DNA of 64,000 nt from Dactylosporangium aurantiacum. Lineage in GTDB: Bacteria; Actinomycetota; Actinomycetes; Mycobacteriales; Micromonosporaceae. The stretch covers positions 124,001 to 188,000 of the forward strand of contig NZ_JNYJ01000013.1 of the NCBI RefSeq assembly GCF_000716715.1, given 5' to 3'. Below, piece after piece: positions 37,600 through 46,516 of this stretch. The notes beneath the pieces were generated by a model. It saw only the letters and a list, made by a program, of their open reading frames with translations, was not told the DNA's origin and searched no databases. Position numbers and translations under genes: made by a program. Within the stretch, counting starts at the first letter, position 1, and the number at the start of each line of letters is the position of its first letter.

Positions 37600-37674
37600 C
37601 GTTCGCGCACCCCCATCGTCGCCCCCCACCGCGAGTGGACCGTGCGCCGGAAGTTCCGCCCGTCCCGGCCCCCA

Positions 37675-37955
37675 TTGTCCACAGGTTTTCCACAACCTGT
37701 GTATCAACGAGGCATGTGCCGTGGACGGATCGTCCTGATTCCCTCTCGCTCGGTGTCGACCTGGCGGTGTTCGACCCGTGTGCGGAAGGTTCTGCAGGTC
37801 GGATGCGGTGCCGTGCCCCCTGTGGCGCATCCGTTTGGTTGCGGAAAGTCCGTTGTGTCCTGTCGCCGGTCGTCGCGGTGTCTACCGGCAACCGGGCACG
37901 TTAACAGCGTTGTCCACAACCACTCAACCGTTGTCCACAAGTAACCTGTGGATTT
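37675..37955. promoter_or_regulatory. dnaA-rpmH intergenic region with DnaA boxes
   Basis: The 479-bp gap contains perfect DnaA boxes at 37675-37683, 37910-37918 and 37931-37939, and near matches at 37686-37694 and 37947-37955. The inverted repeat ACAGGTT-6-AACCTGT (37681-37700) overlaps the first pair. The likely use is autoregulation of dnaA (minus) and effect on rpmH (plus). Confidence 0.75.
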
Positions 37956-37975
37956 CGGGGCGTTCCCCGCCATCG

Positions 37976-38004
37976 TTGACGGTCTGTAGGGCCGCGCGTA
38001 CCCT
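37976..38004 (+). promoter_or_regulatory. rpmH operon promoter
   Basis: TTGACG (37976-37981), a 17-base spacer and TACCCT (37999-38004) make a good housekeeping promoter about 75 bp before rpmH and 37 bp downstream of two perfect DnaA boxes. Confidence 0.75.
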
Positions 38005-38078
38005 GGTTCGGCTGGGGAAGCTTTCCCTGATAAACTCCAGTGAACCAGCCCTACGCCGCTACGAAGACGGAGCCCGAC

Positions 38079-38216
38079 GTGAGCAAGCGCACCTTCCAGC
38101 CGAACAACCGCCGGCGTGCGAAGACCCACGGTTTCCGGCTGCGCATGCGCACCCGTGCCGGTCGTGCGATCCTGTCGGCGCGCCGCGCCAAGGGGCGCGA
38201 CCGCCTGTCGGCCTGA
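38079..38216 (+). CDS. rpmH: Ribosomal protein L34
   Basis: A 45-residue Arg/Lys-rich protein starting at [23 protein letters not shown] then [20 protein letters not shown], the standard bL34 sequence. It is the first gene of the rpmH-rnpA-yidD-yidC-khpB set and is 28 bp ahead of rnpA. Confidence 0.97.
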   Translation: MSKRTFQPNNRRRAKTHGFRLRMRTRAGRAILSARRAKGRDRLSA

Positions 38217-38244
38217 TCCGACGCCGGGCCCTCCGGGAGGCAGT

Positions 38245-38733
38245 GTGCTGGCGGCCGCTCAGCGTCTGCGGCGGCGGGAAGACTTCGCCGCCACCATTCG
38301 CAACGGTCGCCGCGCCGGTCGCGGAGCCCTCGTGGTGCATTTCCTGCAGTCGACTGTCGAGCCGGCGCCAGCAGATCAACCATCTGCCCGCGCCGGCTTC
38401 GTCGTGTCGGCGTCCGGCTCGCCGTCTGACGTGGCTGCCTCATCTGACGTGGCTGCCCCGGTTTCTGACGTTGCTGGTGAGGCCGGTGCCGTCCCGGCGC
38501 GTGCTGGGTTCGTCGTGTCCAAGGCCGTCGGCAACGCCGTGGTCCGCAACCTGGTGAAGCGCCGGCTCCGGCACCTGATCCGGCCGCACCTGGCAGCTCT
38601 CCCCCCGGCGTCGACGATCGTCGTCCGGGCACTGCCGGCGTCGGCCAACGCGCGGTATGACGATCTCGGCCGTGATCTCGAGGCAGCGTTGACGGCCGCC
38701 CAGCGGCCCAGAAGCCGGGAGGGGCGTCGATGA
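38245..38733 (+). CDS. rnpA: Ribonuclease P protein component with an internal insertion
   Basis: A 162-residue RnpA (typical length about 115-125) that helps the catalytic RNA trim tRNA 5' ends. The normal parts are [20 protein letters not shown] at 3-22 and the RNR-type motif [18 protein letters not shown] at 93-110, with VVRALP near the end. Between them ARAGFVVS appears twice (48-55 and 85-92), flanking about 29 extra residues that include three SDVA units. The start is GTG with GGGAGG upstream. The last codons overlap yidD (ATGA). Confidence 0.92.
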   Translation: MLAAAQRLRRREDFAATIRNGRRAGRGALVVHFLQSTVEPAPADQPSARAGFVVSASGSPSDVAASSDVAAPVSDVAGEAGAVPARAGFVVSKAVGNAVVRNLVKRRLRHLIRPHLAALPPASTIVVRALPASANARYDDLGRDLEAALTAAQRPRSREGRR

Positions 38734-38984
38734 ACGTCGGAGCCCGGGTCGTTGCCGCTCCCATCGTCGCGTACCGTCGTTGGATAAGCCCGGCGTTGCC
38801 GGCGCGTTGTCGGTTCTACCCGTCGTGCAGCGCTTATGCCCTGGAGGCGGTCGGCACTCACGGCGCGGTCCGGGGAATCGGTCTCGCGATCTGGCGGCTG
38901 CTGCGCTGCCACCCATTCCACCCCGGTGGGTTCGATCCGGTGCCTCCGCGCCGGGGAGCCTCGCCCGAGCCCGAGTCGACGTGA
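38730..38984 (+). CDS. yidD: Membrane protein insertion efficiency factor YidD
   Basis: An 84-residue protein with the YidD core: [20 protein letters not shown] near the N-terminus, then [15 protein letters not shown], with the conserved Cys residues. It assists YidC-dependent insertion and is membrane-associated. Overlaps rnpA by four bases and precedes yidC by 13. Confidence 0.95.
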   Translation: MNVGARVVAAPIVAYRRWISPALPARCRFYPSCSAYALEAVGTHGAVRGIGLAIWRLLRCHPFHPGGFDPVPPRRGASPEPEST

Positions 38985-38997
38985 CTGGAGCAGTGTC

Positions 38998-40038
38998 GTG
39001 ATTAGCAAGCTGATGGGCGGGATCTACTGGCTGATCTCGCAGGTGATGCTGTTCTGGCACACCGTGTGGGACAAGGTCGTGCCCGACCACCGCACGCTCG
39101 GCACCAACTGGCAGTGGGTTCTCGCGATCGTGTTCCTGGTGATCACGGTCCGCGTGGTGCTGTTCCCCATCTTCGTGAAGCAGATCAAGTCGCAGCGCGC
39201 GATGCAGGCGATCCAGCCGAAGATGAAGGAGCTGCAGGAGAAGCACAAGGGCGACCGGGAGACCCTCCAGAAGGAGGTCATGAAGCTCTACCAGGAGGAG
39301 AAGGTCAACCCGCTCATGGGCTGCCTTCCGATGTTCCTGCAGATCCCGGTCTTCATCGGCCTCCTGCACGTGCTGCGCCACCTGAAGCCCGGCACCTCCG
39401 ACCACCAGATGCAGCTGTACGGCTGGAGCATCCCTGAGTTCATGGGTGCCGTCGACGCCCGGCTCTTCGACGCCCCGATCGTCGCGAAGTTCAGCAGCAG
39501 CGCCGCCGACCTGGCGAAGATCGAGGCCAACTCGACCACCGTCAAGATTGTCGCCGCGCTCCTGGTCGCCCTGATGATCACGACGACCTACCTGACCCAG
39601 CGTCAGATGATTATGAAGACGGGCTGGAACTCCGACCCGCAGCAGCGCATGATCCAGAAGTTCATGCTCTACGGCATCCCGTTCTTCACCCTGACCTCTG
39701 GCTGGTACTTCCCCATCGGCGTCATCATCTACTGGGTCACCAACAATGCGATCACCCTCGGCCAGCAGTATTGGGTCCTGCACAAGTACCCGCCGCCGGC
39801 CAGCGCCACCGCGAACACCACCCCGTACAAGGGGGGCCCGAAGAAGACCGGCGAGGCGAAGCCGGTCGGTGGCTTCCGGGCGATGCTGACCAAGGCCAAG
39901 GACGAGGCCGCGGCGCAGCAGGCGGCGGCGGCTGAGGCGGCCGCGGCCAAGGCGAACGGCAAGGCGCTCGCCCCGAAGCCCGGTGCCAAGCCGATCAACC
40001 CGAAGAAGGGTGGCGCCGCGAAGCGGCAGTCGGGTTGA
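38998..40038 (+). CDS. yidC: Membrane protein insertase YidC
   Basis: A 346-residue Oxa1/YidC insertase without the large periplasmic domain of Gram-negative enzymes. It has five hydrophobic segments: near 11-25, WVLAIVFLVITVRVVLFPIF with the functional Arg, LPMFLQIPVFIGLLHVLR, VKIVAALLVALMITTTYL, and ITLGQQY-containing end. The C-terminal tail is Lys/Ala-rich (KPGAKPINPKKGGAAKR), which may bind ribosomes. The GTG at 38998 has GGAG eight bases upstream. Confidence 0.96.
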   Translation: MISKLMGGIYWLISQVMLFWHTVWDKVVPDHRTLGTNWQWVLAIVFLVITVRVVLFPIFVKQIKSQRAMQAIQPKMKELQEKHKGDRETLQKEVMKLYQEEKVNPLMGCLPMFLQIPVFIGLLHVLRHLKPGTSDHQMQLYGWSIPEFMGAVDARLFDAPIVAKFSSSAADLAKIEANSTTVKIVAALLVALMITTTYLTQRQMIMKTGWNSDPQQRMIQKFMLYGIPFFTLTSGWYFPIGVIIYWVTNNAITLGQQYWVLHKYPPPASATANTTPYKGGPKKTGEAKPVGGFRAMLTKAKDEAAAQQAAAAEAAAAKANGKALAPKPGAKPINPKKGGAAKRQSG

Positions 40039-40159
40039 CGCGACCCCGCCGGTCCACCCCTCATCCCGGACCGGCGAGTGGCGCTCCCTGTGCACCACCA
40101 CCCCTCACCGACGACCTGTGACGGCGCCTCGGCGCCCCAAACAAGCGGAGATGAGTTTC

Positions 40160-40801
40160 GTGACCGACACCACCAGTGATCTCGACGCGCGCGGCACCGA
40201 GGGCGACGCTCTGGATCAGGACGCCAACCTCGACCAGGTCGAGGACGGCGACGCCGAAGCCGGCGACGGCGAGGGCGATAGCGACGCCGCGCCGGCGTCC
40301 ACCGGCGGCAACGGCCGCGCCGCGGCCGACCTGTTCCGGGAGAGCGAGATCGCGGCCGACTATGTCGAGGGCCTCCTCGACATCCTCGACTACGACGGCG
40401 ACATCGACGAGCTCGTGGTCAGCGGCCGTCCCGTCGTCGAGGTCGTCGAGGGGGGCGACGGCTCCGGCCGCCGGCTCCAGGCGCTCGTCGGCCAGCGCGG
40501 CGCCACCCTTGAGGCGCTGCAGGAGCTGAGCCGTCTCGCGGTCTTCCGGCAGACGGGCTCCCCCAGCCGGCTGCTCCTCGACGTCGGCGGCTACCGGGCG
40601 CTGCGCCGCAAGGAGCTGGGCGCGATCGCCAAGAACGCCGCCGAGAAGGTGAAGGAGTACGGCGAGGCCGTCCGGCTCGAGCCGATGAGCGCGTTCGAGC
40701 GCAAGTGCGTCCACGACGTGATCAACGCACTCCCCGGCGTGGAGAGCGAGTCGGAAGGCGTCGAGCCGGCCCGGCGGATCGTGGTGCGGCCCGTCGCCTG
40801 A
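40160..40801 (+). CDS. khpB: KH-R3H RNA-binding protein (Jag/KhpB/EloR)
   Basis: A 213-residue protein: an acidic, disordered N-terminus (about 1-65), a KH domain (RRLQALVGQRGATLEALQEL near 105-125) and a C-terminal R3H domain (EPMSAFERKCVHDVINALPG). Homologues bind RNA and affect cell elongation and division. The GTG at 40160 has GGAG at the right distance; the ATG three codons earlier does not. It closes the yidC operon before a hairpin terminator. Confidence 0.92.
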   Translation: MTDTTSDLDARGTEGDALDQDANLDQVEDGDAEAGDGEGDSDAAPASTGGNGRAAADLFRESEIAADYVEGLLDILDYDGDIDELVVSGRPVVEVVEGGDGSGRRLQALVGQRGATLEALQELSRLAVFRQTGSPSRLLLDVGGYRALRRKELGAIAKNAAEKVKEYGEAVRLEPMSAFERKCVHDVINALPGVESESEGVEPARRIVVRPVA

Positions 40802-40832
40802 CGGTTCTGCCGCCGCTGCTGCTCTGTCTTTG

Positions 40833-40862
40833 GCGGGGCGTCCCTTGATGGGGGCGCCCCGC
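40833..40862 (+). terminator. Terminator after khpB
   Basis: GCGGGGCG (40833-40840) and CGCCCCGC (40855-40862) form an 8-bp stem with extra TCCC/GGGG pairing inside the loop, 31 bases after the khpB stop, followed by TTCCG. Confidence 0.7.
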
Positions 40863-41261
40863 TTCCGTGTCTCGGGCCTGGTGGGTCTGCTTGGTCCCCA
40901 CCGCTTGCAGCCTTGCTCAGCGGCGTGTCTACGACGACGCCGCGCCGCAGCGCACGTCGGCATCGCCCGAGCCGGCTGCTCATCTTCCACCGGCGTTGCC
41001 GGTCATCACCTTGCCGGCCGCGCGGTGTCCGTCCGCACGATCGAGGAGCCTGCGCCGACCGTCCGCTCCACGGTCTGGCTCCGCTGTTTGATCTCCCGCC
41101 GTTCCGGCTCATCCGGCCGGGCGATGTCCCCGCCTGGCCGGGTGGCTCCGGGATCGGCGACAATGGGGGCAGACGCGACTGGCGGCACCGGGATGGGACG
41201 GACCATCGGGGAGCTCGAGTTGTGAGGGTCGACCGCCTGGGTCCTCACGTCGAGGAGTCGT
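40863..41261. other. About 400 bp without a supported gene before folD
   Basis: Open frames here have biased Arg/Pro/Ser compositions and no recognisable protein. The tract immediately before folD (GTCGAGGAGTC) supplies its ribosome site. No clear promoter was found. Confidence 0.5.
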
Positions 41262-42128
41262 ATGTCCACGACCACTGCCGTACTCCTGCCCGGCGCTCCC
41301 GTCGCCGAGCAAATCCTCGCCGACGTCGCCGACCGGGTCGCCGCGCTGCGGGCTCGTGGTGTCGTGCCGTCGCTCGCGACGATTCTCGTCGGCGACGACG
41401 ATGCCAGCGCCGGATACATCCGCATCAAGCAGCGCCAGGCCGCCGAGCTCGGGTTCGCGTCGCCGCATGAGCACCTGCCCGCCGACGCGACACAGGAGGA
41501 CCTGCACGCGGTCATTGACCGGTTCAACGCCGACCCCGATGTGCACGGCTTGCTCATCCAGTACCCGACGCCGCGGCACATCGACTATGACACCGCCCTG
41601 CAGCGGGTCGACCCCGATATGGACGTCGACGGCATGCACCCGCTGAACCTGGGCCGCCTGGCCGCTGGGATGCCCGGGCCGCTCCCCTGCACGCCGGCCG
41701 GCATCGAGGCGCTGCTCGCGCACTACGAGATTCCGGTCAGCGGCCGCGAGGTCGTCATCCTGGGTCGCGGTGCGACGCTGGGCCGTCCGCTCGCGATGCT
41801 GCTCTCGCAGAAGCGCCCGACTGCCAACGCCGCGGTGACCGTGGTGCACACCGGCGTTGCCGATTGGCCGCGGTACACCCAACGCGCCGACATCCTCATC
41901 GCCGCCGCGGGAGTCCCGGGCATCATCCAGCCCGAGCACGTGAAGCCGGGCGCCGTGGTCATCGGCGGCGGCGTCCGCTACTCCGGCCGCCGTCTCCTGC
42001 CCGACGTCGACGAGTCGTGCGCGGCCGTCGCCGGCGCCATCACTCCCCGAGTCGGCGGCGTGGGCCCCACCACCGTCGCCATGCTCTTCCGCAACGCGGT
42101 CACCGCCGCGGAGCGCCGTTTCACGTGA
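41262..42128 (+). CDS. folD: Methylenetetrahydrofolate dehydrogenase/cyclohydrolase
   Basis: A 288-residue bifunctional enzyme that converts 5,10-methylene-THF to 10-formyl-THF with NADP. The catalytic YIRIK (Tyr52, Lys56) is present, as are QYPTPRHIDYDTALQRVDPD, DVDGMHPLNLGRL, and GRGATLGRPLAML in the NADP fold; PRVGGVGPTTVAMLF closes the protein. A perfect parS site covers its final codons and stop. Presence of folD in the origin block is unusual; a second housekeeping copy may exist elsewhere, which cannot be checked here. Confidence 0.93.
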   Translation: MSTTTAVLLPGAPVAEQILADVADRVAALRARGVVPSLATILVGDDDASAGYIRIKQRQAAELGFASPHEHLPADATQEDLHAVIDRFNADPDVHGLLIQYPTPRHIDYDTALQRVDPDMDVDGMHPLNLGRLAAGMPGPLPCTPAGIEALLAHYEIPVSGREVVILGRGATLGRPLAMLLSQKRPTANAAVTVVHTGVADWPRYTQRADILIAAAGVPGIIQPEHVKPGAVVIGGGVRYSGRRLLPDVDESCAAVAGAITPRVGGVGPTTVAMLFRNAVTAAERRFT

Positions 42129-42132
42129 AACA
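42117..42132. other. parS site overlapping the folD stop codon
   Basis: GTTTCACGTGAAAC at 42118-42131, flanked by C and A, matches the ParB-binding consensus core exactly. It encodes the last residues R-F-T and the TGA stop of folD. Confidence 0.92.
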
Positions 42133-42549
42133 TCGGCCCCGGGTCGCTCAGGCCCAACGACCCGGGGCCGCTCCCCCGCCGTTTCGGAACCCGCTCCGGC
42201 GAGGCCCGTCTACTTGGGCCCGCGTGCGTGGCGCTCTCCCTGCAGGACCGTGCCCGCAACCGCACCGTGCTGACCCGCCACGCTCTTCGCCGCCTGGCCT
42301 ACGTCGAGACGCAGCCGGACGAGGACGCCGGCAGCCGCGCCGCGTCGCGGCTCACTTCGCTGCTCGTGGCGTTACCCCGCATCGAACGGGTCATGACTGA
42401 CACGTCCGGGCCTATCGCCGCGGCCGGGCCTGGCGGCGCACGCTGACCAAGCTTGGCGGACAAGCCCGCGACACCCGCCGCTACGGGCCTCGGACCAACG
42501 GCAAGTCGACCGCTTCGACCACGCCATGGTGGCGTCGACCCGTCTCTGT

Positions 42550-42900
42550 CGGACAGGGGTGTTGTGGTGGTCAGGCCGTGGTGATCCGCCAGCGGCGTGA
42601 GGTCCTGCCGTGGTGGCCCGTGCCGGCCAGCAGCCGGGCGATGCGTTCGCGGCCGTGCCGATGTGCCGGTCTCGGTGAACTCGGCATGGGGTGCGCGGCG
42701 CGCCGTAGGTGCTCTTGAGACATCGTGGATCGCGATGATCCGCGCGATCAGGTCCCGGTCTGTGTCTGCTCGGTCGACTCGTGGTGGCAGCGGCAGAGGA
42801 CGGACCGGGGAACCGAAAGCAGTCGCACGCACGCTTCACGTTGCGCCGGCCGGTCTGCTCCGCCTCGATGAACGGGTACATATTCACCAGGTCTGCCTGA
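42550..42900 (-). pseudogene. IS3-family transposase remnant
   Basis: Reading the minus strand in shifting frames gives MYPFIEAEQTGRRNVKRACD, then DTDRDLIARIIAIHDVS, then STYGAPR, then HRHGRERIARLLAGTGHHGR followed by TSRRWRITT. These are consecutive blocks of IS3-type OrfB N-terminal regions (YxFI-x-AE, ADLxARI, GTYGAPRVHAEL, GHRHGRKRVARLMR). Several frameshifts and the missing DDE catalytic core show it is dead. No terminal inverted repeats were found. Confidence 0.7.
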
Positions 42901-42905
42901 TGCTC

Positions 42906-43794
42906 CTATGTCAAGCCGCCCCCAGCGCTGGGCTCGATCGGCTGATCGGGGCGGCAGCAGCGAGTTGCTGCTGGGCGCGTTCGTCGGTGAGCAGTGCAGA
43001 GAACACCCGGTCGGAAAGGCTGTCGCCGCCGCAGCCGTAGGGCTTCGGTGCCGGTCTTGTCCTCGTAGAGCAACTTATCGACGTAAGCCTTGCCCGTTCC
43101 GATCCCGCGGGTCTGGGTGACCGCGGCCATATGCAGGGCCGAGTTGGCGGTCCACAGGCATTCAAGCTCACGTTCCAGGGCGTTGATCTGTGTCGTGAGT
43201 TCGCGGCACCGCGCCACCAGCTCACGGGCGATCCGAGCGACGGTGCCGTCGAAGCGGTCGATCTCAGCCGCCAGCTCGTCGAGCACGTGGAAGCGGCGCA
43301 GGCCGCGGGAGGGAACGCGGAGTTCCGGGTCGGGTTCGTGCAGGTGCCAGCGCAGCCGGCCGCACAGCTTTGCGGTCCACGACGGGGTCGTGCCGGTGAT
43401 CAGACAGCAGCTTCATCTGGCGAGTCGGGCCGTCGAGGCGGGCGACGGGCAGATCGGGGTCGCGCAGCGCGGCCAGGGCAACGGCTTCGGCGTCGATTGG
43501 GTGGGACTTGCCACGCTGCTGTCCGGTGCGTCGCGCCGCCGCCATCAACCGGGTATGCACGCGCATGACTGAGTACCCGGCACGCAGCAGGTCACCTTCG
43601 AAGCGGCGGGTCAGGTGTCGACAGTCCTCAACCGCGAACCGCACGTCGGGCCACTGCCCGGCCCATTGCACCGCGCTGAGATGGCTTCGCTGGTTGCCGC
43701 CACAGTCTTTTTCGCCCAGCTTGCGGCCGAGGTCATCGACCCGCGACCCGACCCAGGGGCATGCCCTATTCGAGCGTGAGCAGGCTCCTATCAA
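42906..43794 (-). pseudogene. IS110-family transposase, frameshifted
   Basis: The minus strand encodes WPDVRFAVEDCRHLTRRFEG, then GKSHPIDAEAVALAALRDPD and LPVARLDGPTRQMKLLSDH, matching IS110 DEDD transposases. Near 43374 a one-base shift is needed to continue to LCGRLRWHLHEPDPELRV and RRFHVLDELAAEIDRFDG, and near 43035 another to reach SLSDRVFSALLTDERAQQQL. The segment that normally holds the C-terminal serine-containing transposase domain is largely deleted. The element is inactive. Confidence 0.8.
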
Positions 43795-44056
43795 GGCACT
43801 CCCGGTTCGGGCGCGGGCGTCCGGCAGGGCCGCACATCAGGGACAAGCCACCAGCCGCTGGCCCGGGTAGCGAAGAAGTGAGCGAACCTCGCCGAGACAT
43901 CGATCATCATGGCAATAGGACGAAGAAGGCCGTGGCCCACTTCAGGATGTCGACGTCGTCCTGCAGGCGGCAGTTCTCCCGCCGCAACCGCGGATGTCCG
44001 TCAAACCGGGGCAGGCCCGTGGCGACGATGCATCGCCGGCCTTCCGCTCCACCGAG

Positions 44057-44078
44057 CGTTGTTTCACGTGAAACAACG
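44057..44078. other. parS site upstream of rsmG
   Basis: TGTTTCACGTGAAACA at 44060-44075 is the perfect 16-bp parS, and the palindrome extends to 22 bp (CGT and ACG arms). It lies 82 bp ahead of rsmG. Confidence 0.95.
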
Positions 44079-44159
44079 GCCCCCGGATCAGCGCACCCGA
44101 CGAGTGGCGCGTGCGCCCACCGGCCCGACCGGTCTGGCCCGCATGATTTGCTTGACCGT

Positions 44160-44837
44160 ATGGATGGTGCTGTTCCGCATGAGGTGTTGCCGGCCGCCGA
44201 GAAGGTCTTCGGCGATCGGCTTCCGTTGGCTGAGCGGTTCGCTCAGTTGCTCGTCACCGACGGGGTGGTCCGAGGGCTGATCGGCCCCCGCGAGGCGCCG
44301 CGCATCTGGGAGCGGCACCTGCTCAACTGCGCCGTCCTCGGCGATCTGATTCAGTCGGGCGCCACGGTCGTCGACGTCGGCTCCGGCGCCGGCCTGCCCG
44401 GTATGGTGCTCGCAGTGGCTCGTCCCGACCTGCACGTCACGTTGGTCGAGCCGCTCGCACGACGTACCGCGTTCCTTTCCGAAGCGGTGACGGCGCTCGG
44501 TCTCGAGCGGACCACCGTGGTCCGGGCGCGGGCCGAGGAGTGCGTCGGGAAGCTCCCGCTCGCCGATGTCGTCACCGCCCGAGCAGTCGCACCGCTGGAC
44601 CGGCTTGCCGGTTGGTGTCTTCCCCTCACCGCCGTCGGCGGGCGACTGCTTGCGCTCAAGGGAGCCTCCGCAGCGGCCGAGATCGCCGAGCACGCGGAGA
44701 CCTTGAGCCGGCTCGGAGCGGGCACGCCGTCGGTACGCCTCTGCGGGGACGCCGTCCTCGCGGAGCCGACCACGGTCGTCGAGATCGTGCGGGAGCGGGA
44801 AGTCGCGCAACGCCGGAAGGGCAAGCGCGGCCGGTAA
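44160..44837 (+). CDS. rsmG: 16S rRNA m7G527 methyltransferase
   Basis: A 225-residue SAM-dependent methyltransferase that modifies G527 (E. coli numbering) of 16S rRNA; its loss can give low-level streptomycin resistance. [13 protein letters not shown] is followed by motif [18 protein letters not shown] near residue 65, then [16 protein letters not shown] and [16 protein letters not shown]. Start taken as ATG at 44160; a TTG four codons earlier is possible, and no ribosome site is clear. It sits ahead of parAB. Confidence 0.93.
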   Translation: MDGAVPHEVLPAAEKVFGDRLPLAERFAQLLVTDGVVRGLIGPREAPRIWERHLLNCAVLGDLIQSGATVVDVGSGAGLPGMVLAVARPDLHVTLVEPLARRTAFLSEAVTALGLERTTVVRARAEECVGKLPLADVVTARAVAPLDRLAGWCLPLTAVGGRLLALKGASAAAEIAEHAETLSRLGAGTPSVRLCGDAVLAEPTTVVEIVREREVAQRRKGKRGR

Positions 44838-45607
44838 ACCGGGGGGCGGGCCAAGAGCGTCCCCCGGACACGGGGGAACGCGGGGGTTCGACAATGGACA
44901 TCAGGAACTGTGGCAGCGGCTGGCCGGCCGCGCCGATGAAGCGACTCGGCGGTCTCCTCCGCCGAGTCGACGGCTTTTTGGTCTTCTTGCGGCCGGGAGA
45001 GAGTGACAAGGGCGACGACGCGCCGATGAGCCATAGCTCAGGCCGCCTGTGCGCCGTAGGCTGGCCGCGCGCCGTTCTTGCGTTCCCGGCGCCGGTCACC
45101 GCGGTCAGTCGAGACTTCGTGTCGGGCGGTGTTCCGGAGGTGGGCACCGCGTCGCTGACGGCCGGCAGTGCACATCTTTCCGAGCGGGACGGGACTGACA
45201 TGGTGCGCGACAGCGGTGACAACCCCGACTATGGCGATGCCAGTTCGCATGTTTCACGTGAAACAGGGGCGAACGCCGGGACCGAATACAGGACGGATGC
45301 AGGGGCGCGGAGCGCCGATGGAATCGAGGGATGGGGCGTGCGGCCGGTGCCCCAACCGCGTCTGGAGCAGCCGGTCGGTACGACACGCGGCGCCACGGTG
45401 GAGTTTCACGTCAGCGGGCAAGTCGATCGTGCAAATACCGGTACTGTTTACGGCCGGGGCGGAAAACCGGTCGTGTCCAAAGCCGATCCACAGTCCGCTG
45501 CAGACGAAGCGAAAGCCGAGACGAGAGCAGATATGAGGTCCGAGCGACGGAGCACTCCGTCCCCCCGACCACACCCGTCCGTCGTCACCGCGGATACCGA
45601 GGGCGCA
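44838..45607. other. Long leader between rsmG and parA carrying a parS site
   Basis: A 770-bp gap. The parA reading frame stays open through all of it, with ATG codons at 44894 and 45200, so an N-terminal extension of ParA cannot be excluded. Composition (less G+C at third positions, low-complexity residues) argues for non-coding. It includes parS at 45250. Confidence 0.45.
45250..45265. other. parS site upstream of parA
   Basis: Perfect TGTTTCACGTGAAACA. In the parA frame it would read HVSRET, echoing VSRET at residues 6-10 of ParA, which is encoded by the next parS site. Confidence 0.95.
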
Positions 45608-46516
45608 ATGACAGACGCGTACGTTTCACGTGAAACCGAAGACCCCCCGCTCGCACAGGAGGCAAAGCGCGCCGTGGAGATCCTCAACCCGAGCGGGGAG
45701 ATCACCATGCCCCGCCCACCACGGCGACGCACGATGTGCGTAGCGAACCAGAAGGGCGGGGTGGGAAAGACCACCACAGCGGTCAACATCGCCGTCGCCC
45801 TGGCGCTGCACGGCAACCGCGTCCTGGTGATCGACCTCGACCCGCAGGGCAACGCCTCCACCGGCCTCAACGTTCCCCACCACTCCGGTGTGCCGGACGT
45901 CTACGACTGCCTGATCGACGGCGCCCCGCTCGACGCGGTGACCCAACAGGTCGAGGGCATCCCGAACCTGTGGGCCGTGCCCGCCACGATCGACCTCGCC
46001 GGCGCCGAGATCGAACTGGTCTCCGTCGTCGCCCGAGAGTCGCGCCTCAAGCGGGCCATCGAGGCCGGCGGCAGCAACTACGACTACATCTTCATCGACT
46101 GCCCGCCCTCGCTCGGGCTCCTCACGGTGAACGCGCTCGTCGCCGCCGAAGAGGTGCTGATCCCGATCCAGTGCGAGTACTACGCCCTCGAAGGTGTGCA
46201 GGCGCTCACGAACAACATCGAGCTCGTGCGGTCGCACCTGAACCCGAAGCTCGACATCTCGACGGTGCTGCTCACCATGTACGACCGGCGCACCCGCCTC
46301 GCCGACCTCGTCGAGCAGGACGTGCGGAACCACTTCGGGGACAAGTGCCTGAACGCGGTCATCCCCCGCAACGTGCGCGTGTCCGAGGCGCCGAGCTACA
46401 GCCAGTCGGTGATGACGTACGACCCGGGCTCCCGCGGTGCGGTGAGCTACTTCGAGGCGGCGCAAGAGATCGCGCTGCGCGGTGCGCATGACGCACAGGT
46501 TGGAGGAGTGGCATGA
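45608..46516 (+). CDS. parA: Chromosome partitioning ATPase ParA
   Basis: A 302-residue Walker-type ATPase (Soj) that positions origins. The deviant Walker A is KGGVGKTT at 49-56, with [13 protein letters not shown] and [16 protein letters not shown] downstream. The ATG at 45608 has GAGGG a few bases ahead. The first codons hold a parS site, so ParB could bind within the parA start and affect its transcription. Its last four bases overlap parB (ATGA). Confidence 0.95.
   Translation: MTDAYVSRETEDPPLAQEAKRAVEILNPSGEITMPRPPRRRTMCVANQKGGVGKTTTAVNIAVALALHGNRVLVIDLDPQGNASTGLNVPHHSGVPDVYDCLIDGAPLDAVTQQVEGIPNLWAVPATIDLAGAEIELVSVVARESRLKRAIEAGGSNYDYIFIDCPPSLGLLTVNALVAAEEVLIPIQCEYYALEGVQALTNNIELVRSHLNPKLDISTVLLTMYDRRTRLADLVEQDVRNHFGDKCLNAVIPRNVRVSEAPSYSQSVMTYDPGSRGAVSYFEAAQEIALRGAHDAQVGGVA
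45623..45636. other. parS site inside the parA start
   Basis: Perfect core GTTTCACGTGAAAC; codes for VSRET at residues 6-10 of ParA. Outer positions are C and C instead of T and A. Confidence 0.9.

Noticed and set aside
40830..41225. 131-codon plus-strand frame between khpB and folD
   Set aside because: Begins inside the terminator hairpin, low-complexity, no ribosome site.
42228..42446. 72-codon plus frame after folD
   Set aside because: Somewhat coherent sequence but no domain, no ribosome site, and it lies beside IS debris; not supported as a gene.
44540..45607. Full-length upstream extension of ParA starting within rsmG
   Set aside because: Would overlap rsmG extensively and add low-complexity sequence; the ATG at 45608 has a ribosome site and usual ParA length.
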